Part shown: in pieces, positions 26,113 through 39,900 of the stretch | How positions within the stretch are numbered: the stretch's first letter is position 1 | How the letters are laid out: the number at the start of each line of letters is the position of its first letter | IMG/VR virus record: IMGVR_UViG_3300009433_002011 | Coordinates: 35,389-99,388 of that record | Length of the DNA stretch: 64,000 nt | Strand: one strand, 5' to 3' | Source of the DNA: a virus | The notes under the pieces: generated by a model | Told to the model about the DNA's origin: nothing | Seen by the model: only the letters and a program-made list of their open reading frames with translations | Database searches by the model: none | Program-made: the position numbers and the translations under genes

Positions 26113-27920
26113 TTATCTAACTCGTAAGTCCAAGATAAACTAATATTATAAGAGCCTTCCTTGGGACTCCAACCTTCCTGTGGTGGAGATAAGAAATACT
26201 TTCTAACACCCTGCTCACCTTCAGGACTTAGCTCTTGAATCAACTTGCTTATTTGGCTAGCTGTTGGTTCTATCACGCTGGGTTTTTTTAGAAGTAAAGA
26301 ATTTCTAGTTGAACCGTAAGGTATCTTTGTATAATCCATCTGTAAAACCAATTGAACATCTCTTCTGTACTCAGTCCTCCCTCCAATATATTGAAGCACA
26401 GGTCCGGTTGGACGACCAAGAACAGGAATTACAGCAAATACATCTCCGGGATACGTGTCGGTTACAGTTATATTTTCAGACAACACTCCAGAAACAATAT
26501 TTGTAGGTCTGTTGTCAAAAGATAAATTATATGTTATCTCTCCCGTATTCTCATTCATCCCCAGAGACACTGAATTAGGTTGAGAATTAAGTTGAACCGC
26601 AACAGAAGCATTTGCTCTTTTGTACAAGTCAGCGCCGATGCCAAACCTACCACTATTAGATATCAACATATATTTATTAATAGCAACATCGTAAGCACCG
26701 GATGCGGAGTTCTGTAGATGTTTTCCGCCAAAAGCAGAGCCGCTTGGATCAATAGGTGTAAGACCCTTGACATTTCCATCAATACTTACGGAAACAAATG
26801 GGCTGCTTATGTCGCTAGAAATATTCATGCTGTAGGTTTCGTAGGACGTACCGCTAGCTAGCAAGAATGTTTCTGTGACCGCATAGCTACCAGCAGACTG
26901 GTTTATCTGTTCTGTTCTTGTGTGATTATATCCCTGATAAGCATCATGTAAATTTATTATACCTTTACCTATGAGTCCAGAGCTATTTGGATACAAGTCT
27001 TTTACAGAACTACATAGCTTTTTTTGAACAAATAGTCTAGCTTGTTCCCACGCATCTCTCTTTACTATTTCACTCTCTGTGTCGTCTTTTGGTCCGTAGT
27101 GAGTTTTACCGGTGGCGTTTATTGTATGAGTTACTCTATAAGATCTATTTACATGAGGCTGTTCTGTAAGGGTATCGTCTATTTCTAAAGACCAGTCTTC
27201 AGAAAAATCACTTATGAAAGCACCGCTTAAACTAGCTAGAACTGGGTGTGCATTAGGATGAAACTGCTTATCTTGTTCTCTTAATAAATCTTGTTCTAGC
27301 AAACCGCTTCTAGCAATACCATCTCCTGCTATCAAAGCGCCTTCGGCATCAACGTGAAGCTTGCTGTTTAAAAGAGTATCTGCTTCAAGTGTAATTGTAT
27401 AATCACATTTATCTACATAGATACCTTCTTCAAAACTAATATCCAAAACCCTTGGATAACAAATAATTGTTTCTTCGTCGTCAGACCAGTTTGACAACTC
27501 TACCCTTTGCCCATCTCTGGCGAACAGTCCTCTTAGTGCCTTTTGTTTGACAAACAAGGCGTGTGAAGCTTCGTTAGGAGGAACTTTCTGCTTGATAGGA
27601 TACTTATCTGCACCTATAACGTTATCAAAACTTTTGTAAGGACCGACTTTACTGGTTGCATAGCTTCCCGGATAAGTAGCAGGAATAGAATGAAAGTCGT
27701 ACCTTACGTGTTCACTAGCGCCAACGTCAAATACGGGTTTTGTGGCGTAAGGAGTACCTTGATCCGCCAAAAGTGTGCCATTTAATGTTATCGTGTATAC
27801 CGCACCAAATGCTTCGCCCGCGCCGTTTTTAAGAATAGACGTTCCTATGGACATAAAAGGCACTGGCCTTAATGTACATTTTTGCTGGGTGTCGTTATTA
27901 TAACTTACTCTAATGGGCAT
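26109..27920 (-). CDS. Tail protein after the giant adhesion protein (603 aa)
   Basis: A 603-residue protein. The N-terminal half is beta-rich (RVSYNNDTQQKCTLRPVPF, VYTITLNGTLLADQG), and the middle part YVDKCDYTITLEADTLLNS and RSYRVTHTINATGKTHYG suggests repeated sandwich-type domains. Position shortly after the tape measure and the 4846-residue protein suits a distal-tail or baseplate-hub role, but no family is secure. The gene begins on the stop of the giant gene (TAATG) and overlaps the next by four bases. Confidence 0.82.
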   Translation of the reverse strand: MPIRVSYNNDTQQKCTLRPVPFMSIGTSILKNGAGEAFGAVYTITLNGTLLADQGTPYATKPVFDVGASEHVRYDFHSIPATYPGSYATSKVGPYKSFDNVIGADKYPIKQKVPPNEASHALFVKQKALRGLFARDGQRVELSNWSDDEETIICYPRVLDISFEEGIYVDKCDYTITLEADTLLNSKLHVDAEGALIAGDGIARSGLLEQDLLREQDKQFHPNAHPVLASLSGAFISDFSEDWSLEIDDTLTEQPHVNRSYRVTHTINATGKTHYGPKDDTESEIVKRDAWEQARLFVQKKLCSSVKDLYPNSSGLIGKGIINLHDAYQGYNHTRTEQINQSAGSYAVTETFLLASGTSYETYSMNISSDISSPFVSVSIDGNVKGLTPIDPSGSAFGGKHLQNSASGAYDVAINKYMLISNSGRFGIGADLYKRANASVAVQLNSQPNSVSLGMNENTGEITYNLSFDNRPTNIVSGVLSENITVTDTYPGDVFAVIPVLGRPTGPVLQYIGGRTEYRRDVQLVLQMDYTKIPYGSTRNSLLLKKPSVIEPTASQISKLIQELSPEGEQGVRKYFLSPPQEGWSPKEGSYNISLSWTYELDK

Positions 27921-30900
27921 TATTTACCTCTTATCCTTAAATTCATATTGGCTATGATCTGAGGGTCTTTTAGCAACAAATCTAAAGAATTATTAGAAGT
28001 GCCACTAGCAACCTGCATATACAAAGGCATATCTCCACTTCCTACATAAGCTCCAAAGCTGTAGAGATTCATATTATTATACACTATATCGGACGATGGA
28101 CCGGGAATAGAAAGATTCATAAAACCGCTTCTAGGAACAGGTTGACCATCTGTTATCAAGTTAAACTCTTGATTGACGCCAGTTCCAGATATTAATTCAC
28201 CCCTAACCAATTCTACATATGGTCTGTGAGCAACAAAGCCTTTGGTTGCTGGATCTTGACCCGAAACCTCCAAGAAAACATCACCATTTTCATTAGCAAT
28301 GATTATACCACTCACTTCAAATGTTTCTTGTCCACCTGTGGTATTTTGGTAAACAATATTTCTCAATCTGTCTGCTTGACTTTCTGGTTTGTGTCCAAAT
28401 ACCTGTGCATCAATGTAACTTGCAGCATTTGGTAGGGATGCAAGCTGTTCTCTAAGCATCGCGTCAAAAGTATAAGAAGAACCAGCATCTTCAAGCTCTT
28501 GTGTTGTATGTTGACCACTGGTTGGATAGTTATGATTTGGAGAACCGGCAACCATAACGTAATCGCTATCTCCACGTCTAGCTCTATCTATGGCAACAGA
28601 GAATCCAAAGAAATCATTTTCACATCCAGTCAGAGCAACAGTGTTTCTATCGCTAAATCCTTCTGGGTACATTTTCTGAGCGTAAACCCACTCTTTAGAT
28701 CTTGCCGCCCAATCTGTCATTTTGTGACGATAAGTAAACACAGCGCCATTATTTAGCACCATTTTACCACTAGCTCTATTGAAGTCATCTATTCTAACGC
28801 CAGAGCTACCAAGATCAAAGAACTTGTGTTCAGGTATATCAAACTCTCCTCCAAATTCTTTTCTAATAAATGCAGCACTTCCTCCATAAATATGCTGATG
28901 TGTAGTCTCAAAGTCATGGGCGGGTGCGCCTATCGCAGCAAAGTCAGAATCAATAGAAACTGAATAGCCGAACCTGTCTGTAATCATTGCGTTTTTCGCA
29001 ACAAAATCGCTTGTGATATCAATAGGACGATGTGCTTTTTGTTCTTTTAGCTTTGCTAAAGTTGCGTTGTCTATACCAACGTTAATGCTACTGGGTTTAA
29101 TCTTTTGCTGGAATTGCCAAGGTAAGAATTCTGATACTGAATTTTTACCTCTGCCAGTTCTTTCGTAATAGAATGCAGCGCCAGCGCCACCATTGCCACT
29201 TAGTTTAAGGCCAGAACCTACGAACCCAGACGCATGTAGATTTGTTAATTCAGGCCATGAGCGAATGTCTTCATCTAGGAACCCATTAAACGGTGCGCCT
29301 ACAATTAGTTTATCGTTATGAATATCAATGGATATGCCAAATAAATCACCAGCATACCCAGATGCAAGCATGTCAAAGTCAATATAGTCTTTGTGTTTGT
29401 CAATCATGAACTGTGGCATACCGCCCTCAATACCAGCATCTAGATAAAGTTTTCCATCTATTATGCCGCTATATCTAGGATAAACACCATAGATTGGTAT
29501 AATATCTTCACCAAACTTTTCTAATTCTTGCTCTAGTTTTTCTGGTGTTTCTGGGCTAAACTCTCTAAATATATCTCCCGGATTTTTACTGCTCTCTTGG
29601 TCTGTGTACTTGGTTAAATTGCCAAGAGATCCACCAAGAGTATACCTGTCAACTAAATTAGTAAGACCGCTTGCAGCGTAGTATTTAGCAGCACTGCCTC
29701 TTTGTGGTGACAATATTTTTTGTGTGAAAGAGAATTTCCTTACGCCGTCAATAAAGTTAGTATCATTGCTATACTCCATGTTTCCATATTTCTCTGGACT
29801 TGTTGGGTACAAGCTTCTTATAAACTTCTGATTTTCTTCAAGAGCGTCGTTTCTAAAGTAAGGCGACTGACCTTGTATCAAGGTGGAGTCAGAAAGAACT
29901 ACAATTCTAGATCTATTTCTACCAGCATTAAAGGTTGTGAAGTGTTCTAGCTCATCTGCTGCGATGATAGGGCCATCCTGTATCATTTGACCTCCATAGC
30001 CATCGCAAGCCGGTGACGACTGACAGTACTTGTCATTTAGTGTCGAGATCGGCCTAAAGACTGGATCAAACTCTATTCTCTGCTCTGGATTGAAGAAAGG
30101 AACACCAGAACATCTTGTTACATAGATCTTTCTTTCTTTGATCCTTGTTGATGTCAGTGTTTCAACCTCAATAGGCAGAGGACAACCAGAGATAGATACA
30201 ACCCTTGGCGTTAAAGGTCTATTGCCATCAAAGTCTGCGCTCTTAATTTGTCTCCATTCATCAGTATCAAACTTGAGAGAAAATTCAGTAGAAGTGTCTT
30301 TAGCTTTTATGTCAAATACTTTAGTTTTTATCTTGTAAGTATCTGTTCTATCTAGCTTTCTGCTATCATCATCTACATTACCATCCCCACTCTCTTCTCT
30401 ATCATCTGGATAAGGGGAGAAGGACACACCATCAAATCCTAAGTTTATATCAAATTTCTCATCTGGACTTTCAGATATGTAGTTTATATACAACCTGTAA
30501 CCTGAACCTGCAATAACCTTAAAGTCAGCATTTGCATCACCATCAATTTTCCAATAAATGTAAGGATTGTTAAATCTCTTCTCTATTAAAGGTGCTTTGT
30601 AGCGAACAAGCTTCTTGGTGTTTGCTCCGGGTTTAATTGGAATAAACGCATACTCCGTGAATCCTGTTTCAAAATCTACCTCAGACGAGTAATCTTGCTG
30701 GTTAGCGTCTTTCGGTATAATGGCTAGTTTTTCAACCTTAGTTTCTGCGGTAATTGCGTTGAACGCATAGCCTTTGTTACAACCCACAAAGACAGATGCA
30801 GTTTCGTCAATAAGTTGCGCTTGTTCGATTCCACCTTGACTGTCGTAAGGGATGCCTTGCGTGTTGCCTTGAGCAACTAACTCTGTGTCCTGAACAAAAT

Positions 30901-33900
30901 AAGCACCATTTGCTTTAGAGTAGAATGGCTTAGTGTTCAACTCTAGTTGATCACAAATGTATTCAATTATATTGGCTTTTTCTTGATTAGCAGAATAAGT
31001 CATGACAAGTTTTTTATTGCCAGTATTCAACCAATTCTTTAATCTAGTTATATCTTCGTCCGAAGGTTTGGCAACTGGGTCTGCAACCCAAGCTACATTG
31101 TGAATTGTTGATATTGGATCGTTGTCAGTAAATAAAACCCCAGAAGAAACAGTATGACCGCCTTGAATAAACGTTTTTGCAATCGCAGAGTCAGAAAAAG
31201 CAGATTTAAATGAATTCCTACCGGTCCATCCGCCAAGTTGAATTATATTTCCAGCACTGTTGCAATCTAACGCAACAAGATTGTTATAAAAGAATATATT
31301 CTGGTCTTTGTTATTAGGGTCTTCGCCTGCGTTATTTGATTTACCTAAAGCCCAGTCAGTCTCAGAAAGCATAGAAGCAAACAAGATAACCTTAGAGCCT
31401 GTATCAACGGTGTTGTTTAAGTAAGACTCTTCCGTGGCCCAAACACTTTCTGGAGAAACCACGACATCATCTGGCGGAACGTCTATTTCGTAAGAAGTAC
31501 CCGCAGCTTGCATAAACGAGTTTCTTTTGTCAAATGGTGCTGGATCAAAGAACTGACCTCTTGTGAAATCATCAAATATTCCAGAAAGCAAAGTTCCAGA
31601 GGGTTGACTTATAGAGAAAGCCAGTTCATCTATCTGCGTGTCAGCAAACTCATACAACTTAGTGCTTGTTGTATATTCAGTTTTTATAATTCCAGACAGA
31701 CTGGTTGTACACTGTTCCTTTTCACCACTAGAAGCAGCTATAATTCGCGGCGGTGGTGTTATGTGTTCCGCAGCAGTTAAAACAGGTCTGATTGCCTCTC
31801 CCGGCCTATCAATATAAGGCTTTGGATTTTGAGGCCAGAAGCTACAGTCTCTTGCTGGATTTTCATTATTAAAGTGGAAAGGCCAGTTTGTTTTAAATTC
31901 TATTTTACCGGGAGGAGTGCCAGCCACAATACATTCGGAGTTCCATTGCGCTCTCAAGTCTCCCATATGTTGAATTGTATGCTCACACCTTGTGTTAATT
32001 TTGTCGCAAGGTGAATGTAGTAATAAGTCTTCCAATTCCAAATCAGAAATATCTATTCTAATATCGGCAACACCGCTAGCAAACATATTGTTGTTAGTCA
32101 GATGTGTGTCATGAATATAATCAGGGATGAATGCTTTCGTTACATTATATTTATCATTATTATAATCTGACTCTGCAACCCCTCCAACCAAAGACTCATA
32201 CTCGTTTCTTGCTGGAACAAGCCTCATTCTTGAGCCAAGTTTTTGAAGAACCTTGTTTACTATTTCGTTTGAGTCAAAGTAAAGACCGTCGTCTTCCCAG
32301 ATGGGGTCATTACCAACCAAAACCAATGTTCTATCACCAAGTGCCAACCAAGACTTGATGTTGTCGATAATCTCATCGCTTGCAGCATCTATCTCAGGCG
32401 TAATAATAAATGCCAATCCAGCGCTTTGAGGTATCTCTATTTCAGAAAATGGAAGTCTTTCAAAAGAAACATTATCAGGCTTGAAGTAAAGCCCCATTTG
32501 ATCGTAGAATTGTTGATTGTCTCCTGAACCGTGTACGCTTCTGTCAAGATTTCCAAATCTTGTAAATTCTACAGCGCCACTGTGTGGATAGTATTTTCTA
32601 GACTCAAACACCCTAACGGCTCCAGCTTGCATGTAAGAAGCCCAAGTATCTTCTGATCTGTAGTAAACATTGTAATCATCAAACTCATTAAACGAGTCTG
32701 TAGGCGCTCCAAATGCTACTATGTCTCCATCTTCTCCAACAGCAGTGCTATATCCAAGTCTAGAAGTTCCGGCTACCTCTTGTGGGATGAAACCCCAAGT
32801 TCCAGTGTACGGAATATCTGAATAATCATATTTAAATATTTTCTTATAAAGATTTATTGGGGTCTTACCCCAGAAGTTTTTGTCAGATCTCAGTAAGAAT
32901 TTATTACCCTTGGTAAGCTCATGATAGATTGTTTTTTGAACTTCCAAATCTCCAGAGGCGGCAAGCAATGTGTCATACCTTGTTGACTCCGCTACCAAGG
33001 AGTTAAAGTCTAGCCAGCTACGAATACCCTTATACATTCTGGCGTTTTCTTTTTCATCTCGCTCGTATATCAAGCAAGCCTCGGAGGAGTAAGGAGAGCC
33101 AACCGTTACAACTTCCGAGTTATTGCTTATAGATACGGCATGACCAAATCTATCATTAGGCTTGACTCCGTATGGAAGACCATTTTCATCCATAGCTCCA
33201 GCAAAATCATCACTATCAAACATTTTCAAATCTTCTTGCGGAGATACTATCTCTTGCACCAGATTAAAGTTTCCGCTTTCTTTTTCAAATATGTAAACAC
33301 GACCACCAGACTCTGGTGGTATTTGGAATTCATAAGAATTACTTCTAGCGTATTGTTGACCAACGCCACTGGTGATGTAATTCATAACAACATTACCAGC
33401 AGAATTATAGTCTGGGAATTGTACTTGCTTTTGTGTCAGCAGGTTTCCAGTTGCGAGAGTTTCATTCAAAATTTCTACAGACGCTTTATCCCAATTAAAG
33501 CTGTCAGAATAAATTTGTTTAATGTACCCAGATTGCTCTGTGTCATTTGTTAAATCCTTTATTCCGCTTTGATATGCGTAATCTTGATAGAAGGACAAAA
33601 ACTCATCAAGTGCTGGTTGGAATGCACCTTTGTTGAATGTTGAAGGTGTATCATCACCAAACACTCCAACGATAGGTGGAATACCACTATACAAATTGTT
33701 GCTGTAGGGGAACATTTCAAAGAATTTCTTTTGGATTCCACTAACGGCAGTGTTTTTCAATACTGTTGAATCTTCATTTCCATCAAGAAGATTATTTATG
33801 TAGAGATGATGGAACCAAGGTTTGTCAGATCTTACTTTAGGTAAGCTATCTTTCTGATCGCTGTCATGTATTTGACACAACAGAACATTTATATCTAACT

Positions 33901-36900
33901 GCGGTTGAAAATCTGAACCTCCAATATCCCAAGGAACAGCAAAATACTTATATAGTATGTCATACTTTAAGGCAGTATTGCCTATAGCGGCAATTTTTTC
34001 TTTATTGTAGGAAAACTTGTCAGTGAAAACAAGCATGAGTACGGGTATTCCAGATACAACGATGTCTTCAAATGTTCTGTCCCAGTAAGCTCCGGGCGCA
34101 CCAACAACTAGTGTCTCCTTATCTCCACTGCTAGCCAAGTCTAAGGAATAACCAAACTCTCTTCCTTCTTGACCAATATTCCACTGCTGACCAGAAATAC
34201 AAAACTCTTTAGTTATATTATTGGGATAGCAAAGAAGATTTTGATAGGTTGCACTTATGTGATCTTGTCTGTAGCCAGAAGGAAGTAATACTTTTTCTTC
34301 TAGCTCCCAGTCTGCTTTTAGTCCAGCAACATCTTCGTTTCTTCTGTATAAGAATACAGCACCTGCGTCATTTAGTAGCTCGCCTCTTTCGTCGTATATG
34401 TTATGTTTAGGTGCGCCAACTGCCATGAGGTCTTTCTTGACAGCTACGGCGTGTCCATAATTATCACCAGCAAGTCTACCGCTTACATCGTAGTGTGTGG
34501 CATCTCCACTCAGGTATGGATAATCGCCAATTAATTTTATGCCGCTAAAGTTAATATTCCTTGAGCAAGCATCGTCTGGACAACAGCCACCAATAGTATC
34601 TGGGCCACAGGTTCCATATTCCCACTCTTCCCAATCTCTAGGAACAGGAATAGCAGTAGTAGATCCTGTTCTTATTTTTAATGTTGTCATATAAGGAGCG
34701 TCTGGAATAAGACCCTGTAATTTTCTTATTCCGTAGTAATTACCGCTATAGCCAGCACTAAGATTTGTGTAAGTTTTTGTCGCTCTAAATATACCACCTT
34801 CATTACAGGTCTCTTCTCGCCACACAGTATCATCAGTTATTATGGCGGGATCTATTGCTTTTTGTGGACTATCGCCAGTGCAAGATCCATATCCAAACAA
34901 GGTTACTCCACGTATCTCATCTCCAACAAGAATACTAGCAATATTATTATCTTCAAGAGTTATGCCGGTTCCATAATTGTTGTTGTACCACAAGTAAAAC
35001 GGAGTATTGAAACCAGTGTAGTTAGAGCTAAACAGATTAAGACTACCTGTAGAAACTACTTCTGATAAATTGTCACCGTATAAAGTGAGGTTAACATTTT
35101 CTTTAAGAGGCAGTCTGTCTGGTCCACGTAGGGAAAGATTAGTAGAAGCATTTCTATACCTAGAAGATAAACCAGCAGCACCAATTATACTTAGTTCAAG
35201 TTCGCCAGATTTTGGTCCCGGTTCATTACTAAAGTTCTGTAGCAGGTAAACTGGCATAAAGTCACGTACTCCACCAGAACCAGCCGTAGAGGGGAATAGC
35301 GATAACGGAAGAGAAGCTTCGGGTGAAGTCGGTGATTTAATAGCACCAATAGACAAAGGTAACACGCCACTGTCAACACCCTTGCCAAACACAAGCATGG
35401 GCAGAGGAGGAATAGTTGGAGCATCACCTACAACAAAATCACTTCCAACAACCGCACCGCCCCTCGGAGGGAAGCTTGTCCAAGTTCTACCATCGCCAGA
35501 AGCTATTAAATTAAATCCAGACTCTTTAATTAACTCATGACCATCAATAAATGTTTTTAATGATTCAGCGGATATCTGCTCGCCACTGGCATACAATATA
35601 AATCCAGATTCATTAACCTCTATAGGCGCACGTAATATCATATTCAAGCCGCTTGCAGGACTCCATCCAAACTCTGGACCCATTCCAGAAGCGTTGAATG
35701 TGAACATGTCTAATACGCCAGTCACAGGGCTAGGGTTGCCGCTTGTGTATAAATTAAATACACCGGATGTATTAGTCGCGTTAACAAATGCGTCTTCCGC
35801 CCTAACATGACAGGTATGCATGTCAATACGAGAATCAAAAGCTGGACCAGATGGATAAACCAAGTCGTATTGTAAGAACATATCATCAACGTCTTTAGAG
35901 AAATATTTCTCTGTCAACTCTGTTAACCTTGGCTCATGCGGGAATAGCGCCCACTTCTCTGATTCATCGCAGTAATCGTTATAGTTGAATGTGCTATCAA
36001 ATCTCATCAAACAGCTAGAAGGTGGTAGATAATGTATAGCTCTATTGACAAGACCCCAGTTTGGCTCTGTAAATGGCTCAACCAAAGGATGTTCTGGTTC
36101 TTGATTTTTTGTGTAGAGACTTACTATAAGTTTAGGTCCAATACTACCATCTTCCCAAACAATGTTGTGGCTATCAGATTTATGCTCAAGTACAGTTTCA
36201 ACAACAAGCGCTTTCTCTGTAAATTTATATCCGTGTGGAAGATTTTTACTTACCCTTGGGTAAACAGCGTAGAAATTGTCAGGGGTATCGCTCAAGTGCA
36301 GTCTAAGGAAATCATTTTCTATCTGAGTGTGATAAGATACGCCAGAATCTACATTTGATGGCATAGCCAAGCTTGCATATTGAATATAGCCAGAACCATG
36401 ATGCTTGATGTTAAAGTTAATTAAATCTCTACCAGTCCTCTTTCCGGGTCTACTGCCAAGATTATCAAACTCATAGTTAAATTCACAATGCTTAAATGCG
36501 CCAATATGCCAATCGGTGTAAGTGTTTTCATTTACATAATCCCAAAGCTTATAAGCATCCTCAGAAGTTGTCTCTCCTTCATCCCACCAGTAGACTCTGT
36601 TGTTCTCAAAGAACTTCTGGGCGGTTACTTCTTTGTGTGTAGCGTCAGGGGTTGACTGAACGATGTTGCCAGACGACAAACCAAACTCAGACAAGAACAT
36701 ATTGAAGCCAACGCCAGAGCCGGGAGAGTGACCAACCCTCAAATCGCTACTATTAACGTCCATGTAGAATGAGTCAGATGTAGCGCGAAGCGTAGTCCAG
36801 TTTGACTCAAATTCATTGTCGGTATAAAGTTTTAACTTATGTGAATTGTCATCATTGTAAGTCATGATAACACTCAGAGGATACTGATATCCTGAATATT

Positions 36901-39900
36901 TAACCGTATCAATAGCTTGTTTGATTGATCCACTAGTAGCGTCTTTAGCTTTGGCGACCAAATAACCGTCAGAGTAACCTAAGCAGAACTCAATGTCTTG
37001 TCCAGCGTCATACTTAGAAACAAGAACGCCACTGTTGAACAGGTTATAATTAGCACCAGAAACATTAGCGTCTGGAGTAAATCTTATGTAAACAGAAAGA
37101 CCTAAGTCTCCTTGAGGTCCATAGTTGATATTACCAAAGTTAATGAATGAATTTTGACCAGATATTCTTACAACATTTCTAAACGCATCTGCAACTTGAC
37201 CGTATAACTCATGGTTTTGGAAGTTATTAGAGCCATCTTCTAATGCAGTCCAGTCCGTCGTTGTGTAAGGAGTAGAGTAAGTAGGCCAGCGATCAGTAAA
37301 CAATCCGCTGTTAGAGAATCTCCAGCCTATATTTGTAAATTGGAAATTATCATATGATGTCGTAAGCGTTCCAGTCAACGCGCCAACAACAGGTCTTATA
37401 GCTGTGGAGTTATCCTCAAACAAGTAGAAACCTGATATGAATGGATAATCTAGGTGTGGGTTTTCAAACCCAAATCCAAACTGATCTACGTCATATGGAC
37501 CTTGTACAGTACCCTCCATACCTCTCCATCTTCTGGAGTAGTTAGATTTTAAGCTGTCAGGGGTTGTAAAGGCTTGAGGTATTCCAGATATGTACGACAA
37601 CGGATTAAAACCAGAGCCAGCATTTATAATCAAGTCATTAGACTGTCTGGAAGTTGGGAAGTAAGAGCCTTCAGTCCTTCCGTCTGCAATTCTGCCTATC
37701 TTTTCTCCACCTTGAGAGGTAAGGTTAAATGCATTTTGTGGCGCATACCTTACACACAAATGAATATTTGAAATAGCAGCGCCAGTTGGCAAGGGGTAAA
37801 TATCTAGGTACAATCTTTCAAGCAATGAACTTAAATTATACTGTTTCGATCTACCAATTTCTACGTTGTCTTCGTAAGCTTTTAGGGGTATTTCGTACCA
37901 TTCAAATTCAGTAGACGTGACAGTAGGGTAAGTTGTTAAGAGATAGTGATCTCCACCAGCATTGTTCGTAGAATTAGACTCAAAGTAATGATCTTTATTA
38001 GAGAACGGCTCAGTAGATAGACCAAGATCATCTACATTTTTAAATCCAGATGTCGTTGGTATGCTTCCGGTATTACCATAGAACACCAAGCTATCATCTG
38101 AGTGATCAGGGAATGTGACCCCAGAAGTATTTTGCAAGAAACCGCCAACAGCAGAAGTTACATTCAAGAGGCAGTCATCGCTGTATCCAACTACATCTAA
38201 CACATAGTCTCTACTACCTACAGCTTTTTTAGCCCTGACTTTAAGCGTTATGGAGTCAAACTTAAAGAAGTTGTGATCAATATCTGTTGTGCTTGTCGTT
38301 AGTCCAGAGAACGCGCCAGAAGGACTGAACCAAATATTATCTCTTTTATTCCTACCTTCTCCGAACGCATCTGAAAAACTACCCGCTTGAATTTCTTTTT
38401 GTGAAGATGGGCTATAGCCAAATTTAAGCGTCAGCTTACCAGAATTTTCTATATCTCCCATAGAGTTTAGGATAGCAAAGGTATCATCTTCTGGGTCTCT
38501 AATATTTTCCAATAACTGTAAAGACCCCTGAGTGCTTTGATTAGAATAATCTACATCGTTGTTTGCATACCAGATACTGCTAACGGACGGCCAAATTCCT
38601 GTGTCAAAATCAAACTTAGGGAAGAAGGTCGGATGGAAACACTTCTCAATTCTTCTGCCAGTATCTACAACCGGGGTCATCAAGTTTATATAGTGTTCTT
38701 GATAATTTGAAGCTCTACCACTTGTCAATATTTCTATTGCAGATATTCTTAGTGAATTATTTATTGAGGGCGAACTTAGTTGCGTTGTGTCTTCTTTGAA
38801 TGCTTTGCTGTAGCCTAAAGTAAACTCTGCGCCGAGATCTTCAGCATCAATATCAAAAGATAAAGAGAATCCGTGAGGCGCATTTCCACTATCTAGTGTG
38901 GGATAAGTATCCTGCCACCTATAAAAACCCTTAACTTTATTTATTTTTTCTGATCTAACAACACTTGTGTAGTTTATATCATTATCAAAATCAGAGTCAC
39001 CAATAAACACAATGTCTTCATATTGTGTTATCAAAGTTCCTTGGGGATCTTTGAGTTTTATGTTTTTAATTGTGTATCTAGGCGGCAATGCGCAGTCACT
39101 AGTAGAAGTAGGTCCAGACAATCTAAACCTAATTAGAGATTCTTCTGGATCAAACAAAGTATTTGTAATTCCGCACTCATACGAGAAGCTACCTTTTGTG
39201 TCAGGGGCAATTAGCTGAACATAAGACTCAGAGTCATCAGAAATTCTAGTGCTGTCTATCTGCCAATCACCTTCGTAAACACCTTCGTCTATCTTGTTGA
39301 ATAAATCAAAATCGCCATCAGAGCTAACAAAGCCAACATTCGAGATGTCACTTGAGGGATAAAGTTTTTGCACAGCAGATAAATCAAAGAAACTTCCGTT
39401 ATACTTATCAACAAATCCAGTTGAGAGATCAGACACACCGCTCATTTTCAAGTTGAGGCTGTGCGCCATTAAGCCACCATCAAATATTATACCTCTTCCT
39501 AGAAGATTTTTTTGATGGTAGGATACTAACTGAATATGCGGAGGAGAGTTAGATTCTAAAAAGCCAACACCACTTATACCACTTGCATACAAACCAAATA
39601 TAGGAACAATGTTCGGTAAGGTGGAATCATAACAGAATTTAATTTCAGCGTCTATAACACATTCTGTACCAAAATCACATCCCGCAAAATCTGGCGGCGC
39701 TGGTATGGGTTGATCTTTACAGAAAGAAGAAATAGGAACATCTTTATATGTTGATCTATTGTACTCTAAAGAAATTACGCCATTTTCTTCTTTTAAGTAA
39801 TCGTAGAAATAAATATCTCTTCTAGTAACTTTTACTCTATGACTAGCAAGAAGATTGATTTCATTTTGGGATAAAGTTTTATTGTAAACCCTTATATCGT

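Noticed and set aside
33140-33553. A 137-codon plus-strand frame opposite the giant protein
   Set aside because: Composition (Ile, Arg, Leu runs) is that of antisense AT-rich coding DNA, and it lies wholly within a well-supported gene.
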